Shown piece by piece: positions 35,484-46,281 of a stretch of DNA of 64,000 bases (positions are counted from its first letter, which is position 1; the number at the start of each line of letters is the position of its first letter). This stretch comes from Cerioporus squamosus (taxonomy: Eukaryota; Basidiomycota; Agaricomycetes; Polyporales; Polyporaceae). The notes beneath the pieces were generated by a model. That model had not been told where the DNA came from and did not search any database. It worked only from the letters and a program-made list of their open reading frames with translations. Where the stretch lies: contig JABYQS010000111.1 of the NCBI GenBank assembly GCA_022592435.1, positions 62,001 to 126,000 of the forward strand, read 5' to 3'. A program made the translations under genes and the position numbers.

Positions 35484-36769
35484 ATGAAGATACGTACTGG
35501 GCTGCCGACCTTCCTGGCCGCCCGGCGCCGCCACAGCCGCCTGTGCTGTACTCTCGCACCATGGCGCAACGGCAGGGGCAGTCAACGACACCGTGATCAC
35601 ATACCCAGGCGCAGGCGTCCGGTGGAACAGCAGCGATCTGTTTCACAATATCGTCTGGTGACCCAACAAGTCCTAGCAGTAGTCTAGCTTGGTCCGCTCA
35701 CCAGATAATGCACACCGTGCGTACAGGGACGTCAATAAGATCCCGACCGGGTACCTCGAGGACGCGGTTCTCGAGCTGCACCATAAAAGCTTCAAACAAC
35801 CCAGTCAGCTTGCGTCCTCTGACTAGTATGTAAATATCACTTACGCCGCCCTCAGTGAACCTTGCAAGCAATGTGAACGTCACGCAGTGCCACAAGTTGA
35901 TCCCAGTACCTGCAGTGAACGACTCGGACACCTACCAGGTCGTCAGTGAGTAGTTGCACCCAAGTGGCGAGGTGAAAAGATACGGACTCACCGCGCGCGT
36001 ACCAGTAGTCGTGAACTATCCCGCGGGGGCGCTCTCCGGGTCGTCCAGCGGAGAAACGGCTGGAGAGACTGGCGCTGCTGTGGCGCCGACGGACACGAAC
36101 ATCAGTCCCGTCACCTCGACACCGATGGACGAGTCCGCCACAGAATCGGACACCCTCTCTTCCACCCCATCAAGTAGTCCCACCGCCGACGCAGAACTGC
36201 AAGGAATGCGGAGGCGCCACGCGATGCCAAACCCATACCCGTACCCAGACGCAGCATCTGTCACGACCATCACCTCGCTGACGACCACAACGGCAACAGT
36301 GCAAGCGAGTGGCGCGGACTCGCCTGCTACCAGCGGCGCGCCGGCTGCCTTGTCCAGTGCTGCAGCGGCGCTGTCCAGTGCGTCCGTGGCCATGTCTAGT
36401 GCGTCGGCCGCGCTGGCGAGCGTGTCGGCCGCCATGTCCGCACCGTCCCCAACGTCGGACCTGACGTCCGCGAGCACTGACACGCCCGACTCCGGGACGG
36501 AGCTCACCGGTGCGGTATCCAGCGACGCTTCCGGGTCTGCCACGACGGCTGCCTTGTCCCTTGACGGGTCCGGGACGGCGCCTTCTAGTACCAGCTTGCC
36601 CAACGAAACTATGCATATGGGCGGGCAGGATGGCACTTCCGCTGATGCCCCAAATAGCACTGGGATGCCCACGGCCGCCCAGACGACTTCAACGTCGTTC
36701 GTTGGTGGGTACTTCGCTATCCATCCGAACACCGTTAGCGCATCTGCTGCTGCACCTTCCTCTCTATAG
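35484..36769 (+). CDS. Kre9-like protein with mucin-like tail, start region frameshifted
   Basis: Exons 35484-35657, 35727-35803, 35856-35945 and 36006-36769 match those of the paralogue at 33758 in length and phase. After the first intron the product shows GYLEDAVLELHHKSF, NLASNVNVTQCHKL, YQVVIVVNYPAGA and a long Ser/Thr/Ala-rich tail with GMRRRHAMP. In exon 1 the ATG MKIRTGLPTFL is one base out of frame with the domain start (AVNDTVITYPGAGVRW, then FHNIVW); exon 1 has 174 nt where 173 or 176 would fit. Either one base is wrong in the assembly, or the gene has lost its signal peptide. A 43-nt intron would restore the frame but would leave a poor signal peptide. The tail lacks an evident GPI signal. 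Confidence 0.7.
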
Positions 36770-38059
36770 ACGTAAAGATACATGATACTCACCTCCATAT
36801 ATTCACTTCGGATTTGGCGTTCGACGCTGTAAATATATATAGAGCAATGAGATACTTCCCGGGCATAACAAGCTGCTGGGAACGTCTGTTGTCGCAACTG
36901 AAGCTCAGCTCATGAACAGCGCGATGTGTCGGCAGTGACCAGTCGAACGTCCGGAAGGGTGAACCGTGGGGCTAGGTGATGAAAGCGGAAGTGTACGGGT
37001 GGGGTCGGGCAGGTTTGCCGGCGGAAAACGGGGAGACCGAGAACGTCGGACGTAACGGCCACCATGACACTTCTCAGTACTCAAAGCCGTCCGATGCCCC
37101 TAGAAAAGTGTGCTCAGGAAACGCGTTCCGTACTTCTGCAAAGAAACTGTGGTCCATGGCCATTCGCATGAGATGCGGCTTCTATCCTCCGGTTGATGAG
37201 GCGAGACCAGACCAGACGCGGGGTTTACGGAGGGCCACAAGTGACCGAGCGCCACATCGTCGTTCAGCCTTCCACCGAAGCTTCTGCGCAACCTGGACGT
37301 ACTGAGCCGGGATGTCGTAGATCCAGGCGCGACCAGAGGGGTGTGGGTGTATGCGGGAATATCGCTGCAGAGGGATCGGATTGATTGCTGGTGGCCAACG
37401 GCTCGGGTGTGTTGAGTCTTGACACGCCCTGAAGCCTAGCGAGGTGCTCGAGACCCGCAACGACACTTGTCGAGACCTAGGCCACCTTGAAGGATGTGAT
37501 GGTACTGACAACGACGGGATGATAGCGCAGCGAACGGAACACATGATATTTCGCCCGTTATTCCGACGAATCACAGGGTATCGGGCCGACTTGTCATGCC
37601 AGCAACTCGCTGCAGTTCTGCGGGATACTACAAGACGTAGTGATGAGAAGTCAGCGCAGACTCCAGAGCGAGGTTAGCGGTCCAGAACCTGAAGCATTCG
37701 TACCTCTCGGTCTGCTTAGCTTGCTCAGGTCCTAGCTTGAACTGCCGAGCTCGTTCGGTGAATCAAATCAGTGCTAGTGGGCCCGTGAGACGTACGTGAG
37801 AGCTCCATAAGCCCGGTCTTCCCCAGCGTGCGTGGCGAAAGCAAGGCAGGGAGTTGTCGACAAGATAGGGAGCTGAAGCCAAGCACAAGCAGGCCGCGAC
37901 ATGAGCCTGAGCGTTGGAGGAGCAGGAATAAACGCGGCAGCCAATGAGCGTCGGGGAAAGCGTGGGAAGGGGCAGGAAAGCGGCTGGCAGTTCCCGGAGG
38001 GCGCATTGCCTGTGCCCGCTCCCCCAGAAACCCCCAAGGGCGCATTTTGCACAAATCCG
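36770..38059. other. Intergenic, no gene seen
   Basis: 1.3 kb with only short frames, none with a family motif. Confidence 0.4.
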
Positions 38060-39229
38060 ATGGCGACCACAACCGCGGGCTCGTCTGCCCAGGCCTCGTC
38101 CTCCGCCACACACACTCCCATCCTCGCCACCGGCGACTGGACAAAGAACCTTGTCCACCTCGCGAAGACCGCCGAGCTCAAGTGCGTGCGCACTCCTCTC
38201 TCCTATCTGTGTTCCGCATGCTCACCGCCGCTGTCTCACTCCTCCGCCGTCTATCGAACGTTTGCTGCATACCCGGGTGGCGTCTCCATTTCTCGATTGC
38301 GACCGCCGACAAATCTCAACCGCGGCGACACCCATGCGGAACGGCGCGTTCGGACGTGCAGGAAACATGCCCTGACCCTCCAGCTGCACACCGCGCACAT
38401 CCTCTCCGCGCATGCCGCGCTCGAGCAGAAGAACAAGGCTATCCAGGACCTCAAGGAGCAGAAGAACAAGTGCGTCTCGCGCGTAGTTTGACAGTGGCAG
38501 ATGTCTAATGAACCTGGGGCCCTCCGGCAGACTCGAGAGCGAGCGGGCACGGTTACTCAACTGTCTGCGCGAGGTGCGTATGTTGACTGTGGACGCGCGT
38601 GTTTCCATTCAAACATCCGTCTCCCGATCGTCCATCTCCAGGTCAATGAAGATCGCGACAAGGTCAATTCACGGAGACTATCATACCCCACACGCGTCGT
38701 CTAACGTTGTGCCGTCCCTCAGGCTGATCTCGCAGAAGCCACCCTCGATCGAGAGTGAGCACTTCCTCTACCTCTGCGCGCAAGTCACTCACGAGACCAC
38801 ATGCAGCGTGAAGGATCTCCATCAGAAGATCAAGACTATCACCGATGGCGAGTACACCGCAGCGAAGCAAGAGGTCGACCGACTCCGGCAAGAGCTCGGG
38901 CAGCCGCCCCTCCCAAGCCTGCAGACTACCCTCGAAGAGAAGTCCGCGGAGTACGTCCTGTCACACTTCCTGCTGCTCACCGGTACCCCTAATGCTTATC
39001 ACTGGGCCCCGCTCTCCCTCTTCCTGCATCAAACCCCGCCAGATACCTGAGAGCACTTCGCTTACAGTCCGAGGCTGCCAACGCCGCGGCGGGGACAAAA
39101 CGCCCCGGGGAAGACCTCGGCGCAGATGGGCAGCCCGTCAAGCGTCCGCGCGGCCGCCCCAAGGGCAGCAAGAACTCGAAAACGAAGGCCAAGACCGGTG
39201 CAGCCGCTACCCCGCCCGTCACCTCATGA
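38060..39229 (+). CDS. Coiled-coil protein with AT-hook-like C-terminus, unknown
   Basis: Six exons (38060-38181, 38362-38469, 38531-38573, 38723-38754, 38807-38950, 39043-39229) join in phase to 211 residues. Residues 25-150 form an almost continuous coiled coil (for example HAALEQKNKAIQDLKEQKNK, RARLLNCLREADLAEATLDR, AKQEVDRLRQELG). The C-terminus is basic, VKRPRGRPKGSKN, with the RGRP core of an AT-hook, which binds the minor groove of AT-rich DNA and often serves as a nuclear localisation signal. A nuclear structural or complex-subunit role is therefore likely, but I do not recognise the family. Two introns are longer than usual (180 and 149 nt). Every junction is canonical and the reading phase is kept throughout. 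Confidence 0.8.
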
Positions 39230-42200
39230 ATATGAACATGAAGGGTCGCGTTGTGCGGGCACGCGTGTCCTTCGGGCGTCCGGCGCGTCCACGCGCCGTG
39301 TTCATATTGTCCATGCCAACCCCATGTCCGGCATGCCGCATGCGCTATCGAGGGTCCAGGGTCGTCTTTTCATCTTTCCACTCCTGTTATTGTTGCAAGT
39401 TCCAAGTCGGACAGTCCGTGTACGCTACGTGTCCCGCCGCTATTCAGTGTATCATTGCATTTTCTCGCTTATCGCCCCGCTCTGCGTCCCAACTCCAGCA
39501 ACCCCACCCTGATGCCCCGCATTGCCAATCCGCGCATTGCGGTTCAGGCGGATTCTGCAAGTTCCATGTCAGCGCGCGGCTCGCCCGGGCCCGCTCTTCT
39601 GCGTGGGTTTAGGCCTCAGGCTCTTGCCGGTTGCACAGGAGACGACGATCCATCAACCCAGGCTTACACTCCTGCGAATCGGTCATTGGAGAAAACACTG
39701 ATTAGCTGATTCCCAGAGACCTCTAGTGTACGCGTGGCGTTTGAACCTCTCTCGCCTACGCAAGTCTTTGACGCGCCTTCCGGTGCGGACCCGGCGAAAC
39801 AGGTATGTCGAGCGCCCTCGTTCTGAGTATGTGACCGGGACGGTGATCTGTGCATACATTGCACTGTGCAGGTGAGTTCATGTTTTGATAGCTGTATGTT
39901 GTCCCATGCGGCGTCTGTGCAACTCATCCCGTCACTCGAGCAGATCTCTTCCAGCGATCCCTCCCGGCGCCACGGCGGCGCAGTTCGCCAAGGCTGCACA
40001 TCCGGAGCATTTGTCGCCGACATGCATATGCAACCCCAGGGCCGGCGTGCGACACATCCTGGGAGCGAGCATGAAGCTGGTGACGGCTCAACGGACGAAT
40101 GGCGGTCGCCAGCATGGCCCGTCGCCGGCGAGGCCCTGTCCGAATGTCTCGGTTGACATGCGCTATGTCACGGTGAGTGTTATTAGCGGTACGAGGTTTG
40201 GTGACATCCTTCACACTGCCGTCTTATTGTGCCCACCAGGCTGCCAGCCCGCGATGCGCCTGAACACGTCCCTGATCGCCTCCTCCCTCCTCGCCAAAGT
40301 GGCGAGCGGCGGGGCGTGAAGGTTCGTGACGGTGCAGCCGTCGCTCTGTCTGCCTCCGTGCGCATCGCGCCGCCGCCGCCAGCGCCACCATTGTGCGAGC
40401 CGGACATATCAGTCGAACAAAGGCTCGCGTACCGCTTTTCCTCCTTTGTTGCTCCCAGAATGGCTGCACACGCACAGCACTCAGGAGGAATGTACCTACG
40501 CGAGCCCCGCGGCAGTGATCGTCACCGTTCCTCCGCCCGAGGTCTTCGTCATTTTGGTTCACATTGACAATTTACTTGCATTGCAATCAGCGTGCTCTCG
40601 AGTCAGCTCAAAAATATCACGCTTCCATGATCCATCCTTCCATCTCGCACTTCTACAGACGTCCTGTCCAACAACGTCCAAGTTTCGCCTTGCGATTTTT
40701 CGGCCATCCGCCATCCACGAAATTCACTCAGCATCTGTCGACCGACGAGTTACCCGAGCGCAATCTCCGACACAGCTCGGACCGTGGACGACGGACGCTT
40801 GCGAGTGAGTCGGCGCAGCGTCGGCTGCATTCGCCGCCATCGCCCGTGCGCCCGACGTCCATCCTCATCCTCATCTGCATCCCCATCCCCATTCGCCCGA
40901 GTGACTGTCAGAGGGCGCGTCAGGTCGGCGACGCGTCGGTCGGGAGTCGGGACCTCGGCGGCCGATCACCACGCACGTTCCCGCCGGATTTCATTTTGGA
41001 CTCGGGATCGGGATCCGAGAATGGCAGGCACGGCGCCTGTTCCCTGTTCCTGTCGGCGGCCACGCGACGAGTCAGGCGCAGGGCAATCGAGATCCCCCGT
41101 CCCTCCAATCGGTGTTTGAGCGGGTCGATCGAGATAGCGATTGTATCCGGAAGGCTGAAGGTGGGTGGGTGGGGTGGGTCAGGCTCTCCATTTAGCAGGT
41201 GCACAATACACTACCTGCTGCAGGTGCCAGTAGAGACGTCGGCGCGTGTGTGCACTGTGCCCGAGCCACTCGAATGCCGGGGCTCCCTCCTGCTGCAGCA
41301 GCAACTGCACGGGACGCAGGCGAAGGCGAAGGTGTCATCGGCCGATCGCAGAATCCTCCCCACTGCGCGCCCCGTCCGAGTCCCGGCGGCCAACTTTGAG
41401 TCTGTCTGCGCCAGCAGCAGCAGCACAGGCACCGACCGGACTTTCGAGCTTGGCTCACGTCGGCCTTCGCTTTCGCCTTCGCGTCCTTCAGCCGCGCGCG
41501 TGGAGGTCCCGTCTCCATGCCGGAGGACCGGGCGCGCGCGCGATGGTGCCGGGCGTGGTGCAGCTTCGCTTCTGAGCGGCGTCTGACCGGTGACCGAGTG
41601 CTGGTTCTCCTTGCGTGCTGCTGATCGGAGGGGGCCTTGATATTGACAGACTTGTCTGCAGGAGGCAGGATACATACAGGTGCGAGCGGGCCGACGTGCG
41701 CTGCGCGTCGGACGGTAACGCTGCGGCGCTCTTCACGGAACGGTCAGAACGTCCAGGCGGAGAAGCACGTACGCGTAGGTGGGTGGGGTATGTACGCGAC
41801 GTCGCGCAGGGAGGGACGCGAGGAGCGATGGATGCGAACGCACTCCTCCATCAATCTCACTCGCCTTCTTCATGGTACGTCCGCTCAAAGTGGGCATTAT
41901 TGGCGGAGGGAACAGGCGGGTGGCGGCGATCGCGCGCGCGGCGCACTTCGCGATCGTGACTCGCGCAGGAGGCTCGCGTAACCACCCAGATTTGCGTCCA
42001 TTCCATATTGTGTTCACTGCGTTTGGCTTTGGTGGGTCGGATATGGCAGGTCTGTAGGCGCAACGTGAGTAGCAGCGGCGCGATGCCGATCCACGCACTC
42101 ATCAAACAAGCTTCGCCTTCTGGCTCCTGTGTGCAGCCATCGCCAATACAGTACCCCATACCAGACTACTGCCGCTGCCAATCGCGCATGAAGGCGTTAT

Positions 42201-44563
42201 TTAGGATAGCTGAAGGATGACTTGCCCACCATATCAGTAAGCCATGTGCATTAGCGATCAAGACCATGACTAGTACCATCACTTACCACGCAACTCGGGC
42301 TGTGGAGGATACTGATTACAAACAAAGTTAGATGTCTCGCTCGTATCGCAACTCCCGGAAGCTCGTAGAACGTCGATAGCACGTACTTGCGCCAGAACAC
42401 GTATCGGACTCGGACTCGGATTCGCATGCGGGTTCGGATGCGGCGAGGCGTCAGTAGATGACGCCGCATGACTCGGAAGGTACGCCCCGGCGCCGGGCGG
42501 GAGGCATGGAAGGATCGAGTGGACGCGAGGAGTCGAGGACGCATGGACGCTGGCAGGACGCAGGACTCGACGCGCGCGTCGCAGCCCGAATCCCGATTTT
42601 GACTGTGCATCTCGGAGTAAGTCGAGGACGTCGGTGTCTCTCGAAGCATCCAGGAAGCAGAAGTAGATATCACCTCGCGCAGCGCGGGCGTTCAGTACAA
42701 CGAAATCGATGACGTCTTGCCGCAATGCATATGCGCGGTCGCGTGAAAAGTCGGAAGGCGTACGAGGATCCGGCTGCGTGCCAGTCGGGCGAGCAGTAAG
42801 ACCTATTATTGCCAGGTTACGCCTTCTCGTACAGACGGTGGCTCGCAATTATCGCCACTGGCCTCCAATACGTACGATACCAGTGACATCGCAGCGCATA
42901 CGCATCGTCGCGCAGTAGCCGCATCCACACCGCCTGCTCCCCAGAACTCAGTTAACTCCTCCCCCACAGATAACGAGATCCCCAGAATGGACGCAGGTAC
43001 CGTGTCGCAAACCCACGTCGATCGACATATCCGTAGCGCAGGCTGCGGACGCAGGCCAAGACGCGCTGGGCGAGCCACGTTCGCCGCGAGGACCGTGACA
43101 CAAAGGGACGATTCGCCGGAAAGCACAGCTGGAACGTCCGAATGACTGGGCGCAGCTGCAGCGTCCTCGGCGCTCGGCGTGCCGCAGCGGATGCCGTGCG
43201 TGTGCCTGCCGCGGAGACACGTCGCGCGACAGGTCGTGACACGACGCGTCCGGTGGCATATTCGTCGCCCGATTGCAGGCTCTCGGCGCGACCGTTCGAC
43301 GTGTTTATTTGATGGCGTGAGGAGGAGGAACAATGAGTAATACCGCAATTGGACGGTGCGCATGCGCGTCTGCCAAGGCGAATGAAAGTCCACCTGCGTC
43401 GGACGACGGTCGCGCAATAGGACGATGGGCGGCTGCGTGTCCGGACAGAAGCGCATTTATCGCAGGCGTTGGAAACGCCGGAGAGCCTGTTGCTGCGACT
43501 CATTGCATTGCCCTGGGGGCGGGGAAGGGGAACTGTCAGAAGCGGGTGCTAATGGGCAGGGTTCGTCAGTAAAGTGGGCAATGTAAGTGCTATTAGACGC
43601 GTCGGTGTGATGCAGCGAGATCAATGAATGAGTATTGATGGTTCCGAGCAGGCAGCGACGCGAGCAGCTGCAGTCAGATTGCGCCTCGAGCGTGCTCTGG
43701 ATCGACGCGTAGGGATCTATATTGGCTGCGTTAGCGAGGGCTCCCTGCATGCGTGTGATTTCTGTGCTGCGATGGACTGCAATCTAGCTGCAGATATTGC
43801 GGCCTGTGTATACGGATGGGAGACGGTTATCGGGATGGCGAGAGCCCAGGCGCGAGAAGATCGGGCATCCGGGTTTGCAGGAGGCGCGCGATGGCTGGGG
43901 TGGGTTCGATGGGAACGGGCTCCGGAAGCGAATGGGGAGCAGGAGCGGTGGACGTGAGGGCTGGGTGGAGCGCTGAGGGCGATAGGACGAGTGGCCGAGA
44001 ATAGCAGGAGGGAATGCGACGGTCTGGCCGGGTGTGCGAGGAGGCCCAGACGCGGACGGTCGAGACGCATCATCGTCAAGCGTGTATCGTCGATGACGCC
44101 TGGAGCTCCCTGGCGGACGCAGAGGTGTGAGGCCATCATCAGCACATGCGCACGTTCTGTTAGCAGATAGACACGACTCCGAGAGCCCGAGAGGGATTGC
44201 GAGACGGAGAGATGACTGTGAGATGACTGAGCATCGGGTGACCAAGACGCGCTCGGTCGGTGCGGCGGGCGTCTGGGATCGGGCGGCAGGGAGGGATCGC
44301 GAGAGAGGAGATGGGATCGGGGAGGGATCTGGGACGGGATCGCTTACGCGGACGGCGTCGGAGTGCTTACGTCGGGCGAGGACGCGTCGGACGGCGTGAG
44401 TCAACGCGCCGGCCGCGGCCAATCACAGGCGACGCCGACCGTCTGCGGAAACCACCACCCCGCTGCGGGCGCCTGCTGTGCCCTCGCACGTCCACGGCAT
44501 TCATTGCAATCTGAGATCCAGCCAGGCTCTCCGTGCTCGCCCTCGTCCTCCAGCCCGCAGTTT
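39230..44563. other. 5.3-kb gene-poor region upstream of the cyclin gene
   Basis: I find no gene. The long frame at 40564-41586 and others are Arg/Ser/Pro-rich and occur where GC content is high, as expected by chance. The region holds simple repeats (TCGGAC near 42410; CATCC/CCCCAT near 40860) and two copies of the palindrome ATTGCAAT (40580-40587 and 44503-44510). A short frame at 41874-42057 starts with KVGIIGGGN, like a Rossmann motif, but ends after about 60 residues with no splice partner. Confidence 0.45.
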
Positions 44564-44569
44564 TATAAG
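44564..44569 (+). promoter_or_regulatory. TATA box of the cyclin gene
   Basis: TATAAG, about 100 nt before the ATG at 44666, followed by a long pyrimidine tract, a common fungal promoter layout. Confidence 0.5.
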
Positions 44570-44665
44570 CAGCGCCCTCCGACGCCATGTCCTCCCCAAC
44601 CCGCCGCCTCGACTCGACTCGTCCTCCGCCACTGCCTGCCGCCCTCCCCTCTCCTCCCCCCAGCC

Positions 44666-45761
44666 ATGGTTGCCTCGCCAGTACACCCAGCTAGTCTCGT
44701 CGACCCCTCCCTCCACTCTCCTGCCCTCATGGAGCTTGTCGACATGGAGATGAGCCGCACCCTCATCGGTGAGTACTCCTACCCCTCCTACCTCCAATCA
44801 GCACGCTCATTCATACTTTCTTCTTTCAGAGCATGTGGTTGACACGGTCACCGAGACGGTCGATTACGCCTTGGGCCGCCCCTCCTCATCCTCCCGGGGC
44901 CGCTCAATGTCGCGTCACTCGGAACACTCCAAGTTCCTCAAGTTCGTCACAGACGTCCTCCACCGCGCGGAGGTCAAGGTCCCCGCACTCCTCGTCACCC
45001 TCGTCTACATCGAGCGTGCCAAGCCACACATCCAGATCGCCCTCGAGCAGTGGGCCCACGAGCGCGTCTTCCTCGGCGCACTCATCCTCGCAAACAAGGT
45101 ACGTCCTATATACTACTCTACGTCATCGAGTGCTCGTACTGACTCCCATCTGCAGTACCTGAACGACTCTACTCTCAAGAACGTCCACTGGGCGCTCTGC
45201 ACCGGAGTCTTCGGCAAGCGAGATATTGGACGCATCGAGCGTGAGTTCCTCGATGTCCTCGACTTCGAGCTCTCCGTCCACGAGGCGGATCTCCTCGCAC
45301 ACCACGACACCCTCCTTGCCCTCTCGCGTCCCGCTCACACCCACGTCGCGACGCGCGAGCACCACAAGCGTCACGCGCGCCGCACGAGCTCGCCACTCGG
45401 CTCGCGCTGGTCCACCGACTCGAGCGACATGGACGTCGACTCCGAGTCCTCCTTCGAGAGCGTCTCGCTACCCCGCACACCCGAGCCCATCGCCTCCACC
45501 GTGCCGTTCCCCACAAAGGCCGAGCTCGACTTCTCCGCGAACGTTTCTTCGCACGACGACGACGCCGTACACCTTGCGGAGCCCCACCATTCTCACCGGC
45601 ACCAAAGTACACACCAGCGCGTCCGCTCGTCCGCCTTGTCGATATTGCGCTCGTTCCCGATGCCCTTCCACCACACGTCGTCACATCCGCACATCGCGAC
45701 GCCCGCAGCGCAGCCGTACCACCATCCACTCGCGGTACAGGCGATGCCCGTCCGCGCATAA
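44666..45761 (+). CDS. PCL/Pho80-type cyclin
   Basis: Three exons (44666-44768, 44830-45098, 45156-45761) join in phase to 325 residues. The cyclin box spans about residues 75-165: FLKFVTDVLHRAEVKVPALLVTLVYIERAK, WAHERVFLGALILANKYLND, then GRIEREFLDVLDFELSV with the conserved arginine- and glutamate-rich positions of PCL cyclins. The family binds and activates Pho85-type cyclin-dependent kinases and acts in cell-cycle entry or nutrient signalling. The C-terminal half is low in structure, His/Ser-rich, with TP sites (LPRTPEP) that may be phosphorylated. The gene stands alone in a gene-poor stretch of about 10 kb with a recurrent ATTGCAAT palindrome, suggesting long regulatory flanks. Confidence 0.9.
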
Positions 45762-46161
45762 GCGCGATTGGCCGTCTGCGCCCGCCTTCGCTGTACAAAA
45801 CCTCCCCCCTTTCTGCTCGCGCCCCACCGCCACCACCCCCACGATGACCACGACGACGCCTTTGCCGCGGGCATAACTTATTCATTCGCATCACTCCCAA
45901 CCGATTCTATCGCTCTCGCATCGTCGCACTGCTGTAGATCTATAATACGCTCATTCGCTTCATGCTTTGCATTTTCTCCTCATCACTCTCATCGCATCAT
46001 CACCCCCAACGATATTTTTTTGCAAGTCTGTCAGCCTTTGCATACTAATCCATCCATCGGCCGCTCTCCGTCTCCTCCATTTCCCCCTCCTCATCATCGT
46101 CGCAGCATAGTGTACCAGTAGATAGTAGTCTCAGACTCAGACTCAGACCCCCCAGAGGGAA

Positions 46162-46281
46162 ATGACATGCCCATCGAACACCCGAACTTGCCCATCCCCC
46201 GCGTGCCCTGTGTGCCTCAAGCCCAAGCTCAAGCTCTCCGACAGCGACAAGACCCGCGCCCGCCGCAAGCCCCGGATCTAG
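46162..46281 (+). CDS. Possible 39-residue Cys/Lys-rich peptide
   Basis: A short frame with ATG and stop encodes a peptide with two CP pairs (PACPVCLKPK) and a basic end. It follows the cyclin 3' region and has no clear promoter. It may be chance or part of the cyclin 3' UTR. Confidence 0.15.
   Translation: MTCPSNTRTCPSPACPVCLKPKLKLSDSDKTRARRKPRI

Noticed and set aside
40564..41586. 340-codon open frame as a gene
   Set aside because: Composition is Arg/Ser/Pro-rich, as chance frames are in GC-rich DNA; no domain and no introns.
41874..42057. Rossmann-type enzyme starting with KVGIIGGGN
   Set aside because: The frame closes after about 60 residues and no splice partner continues the fold.
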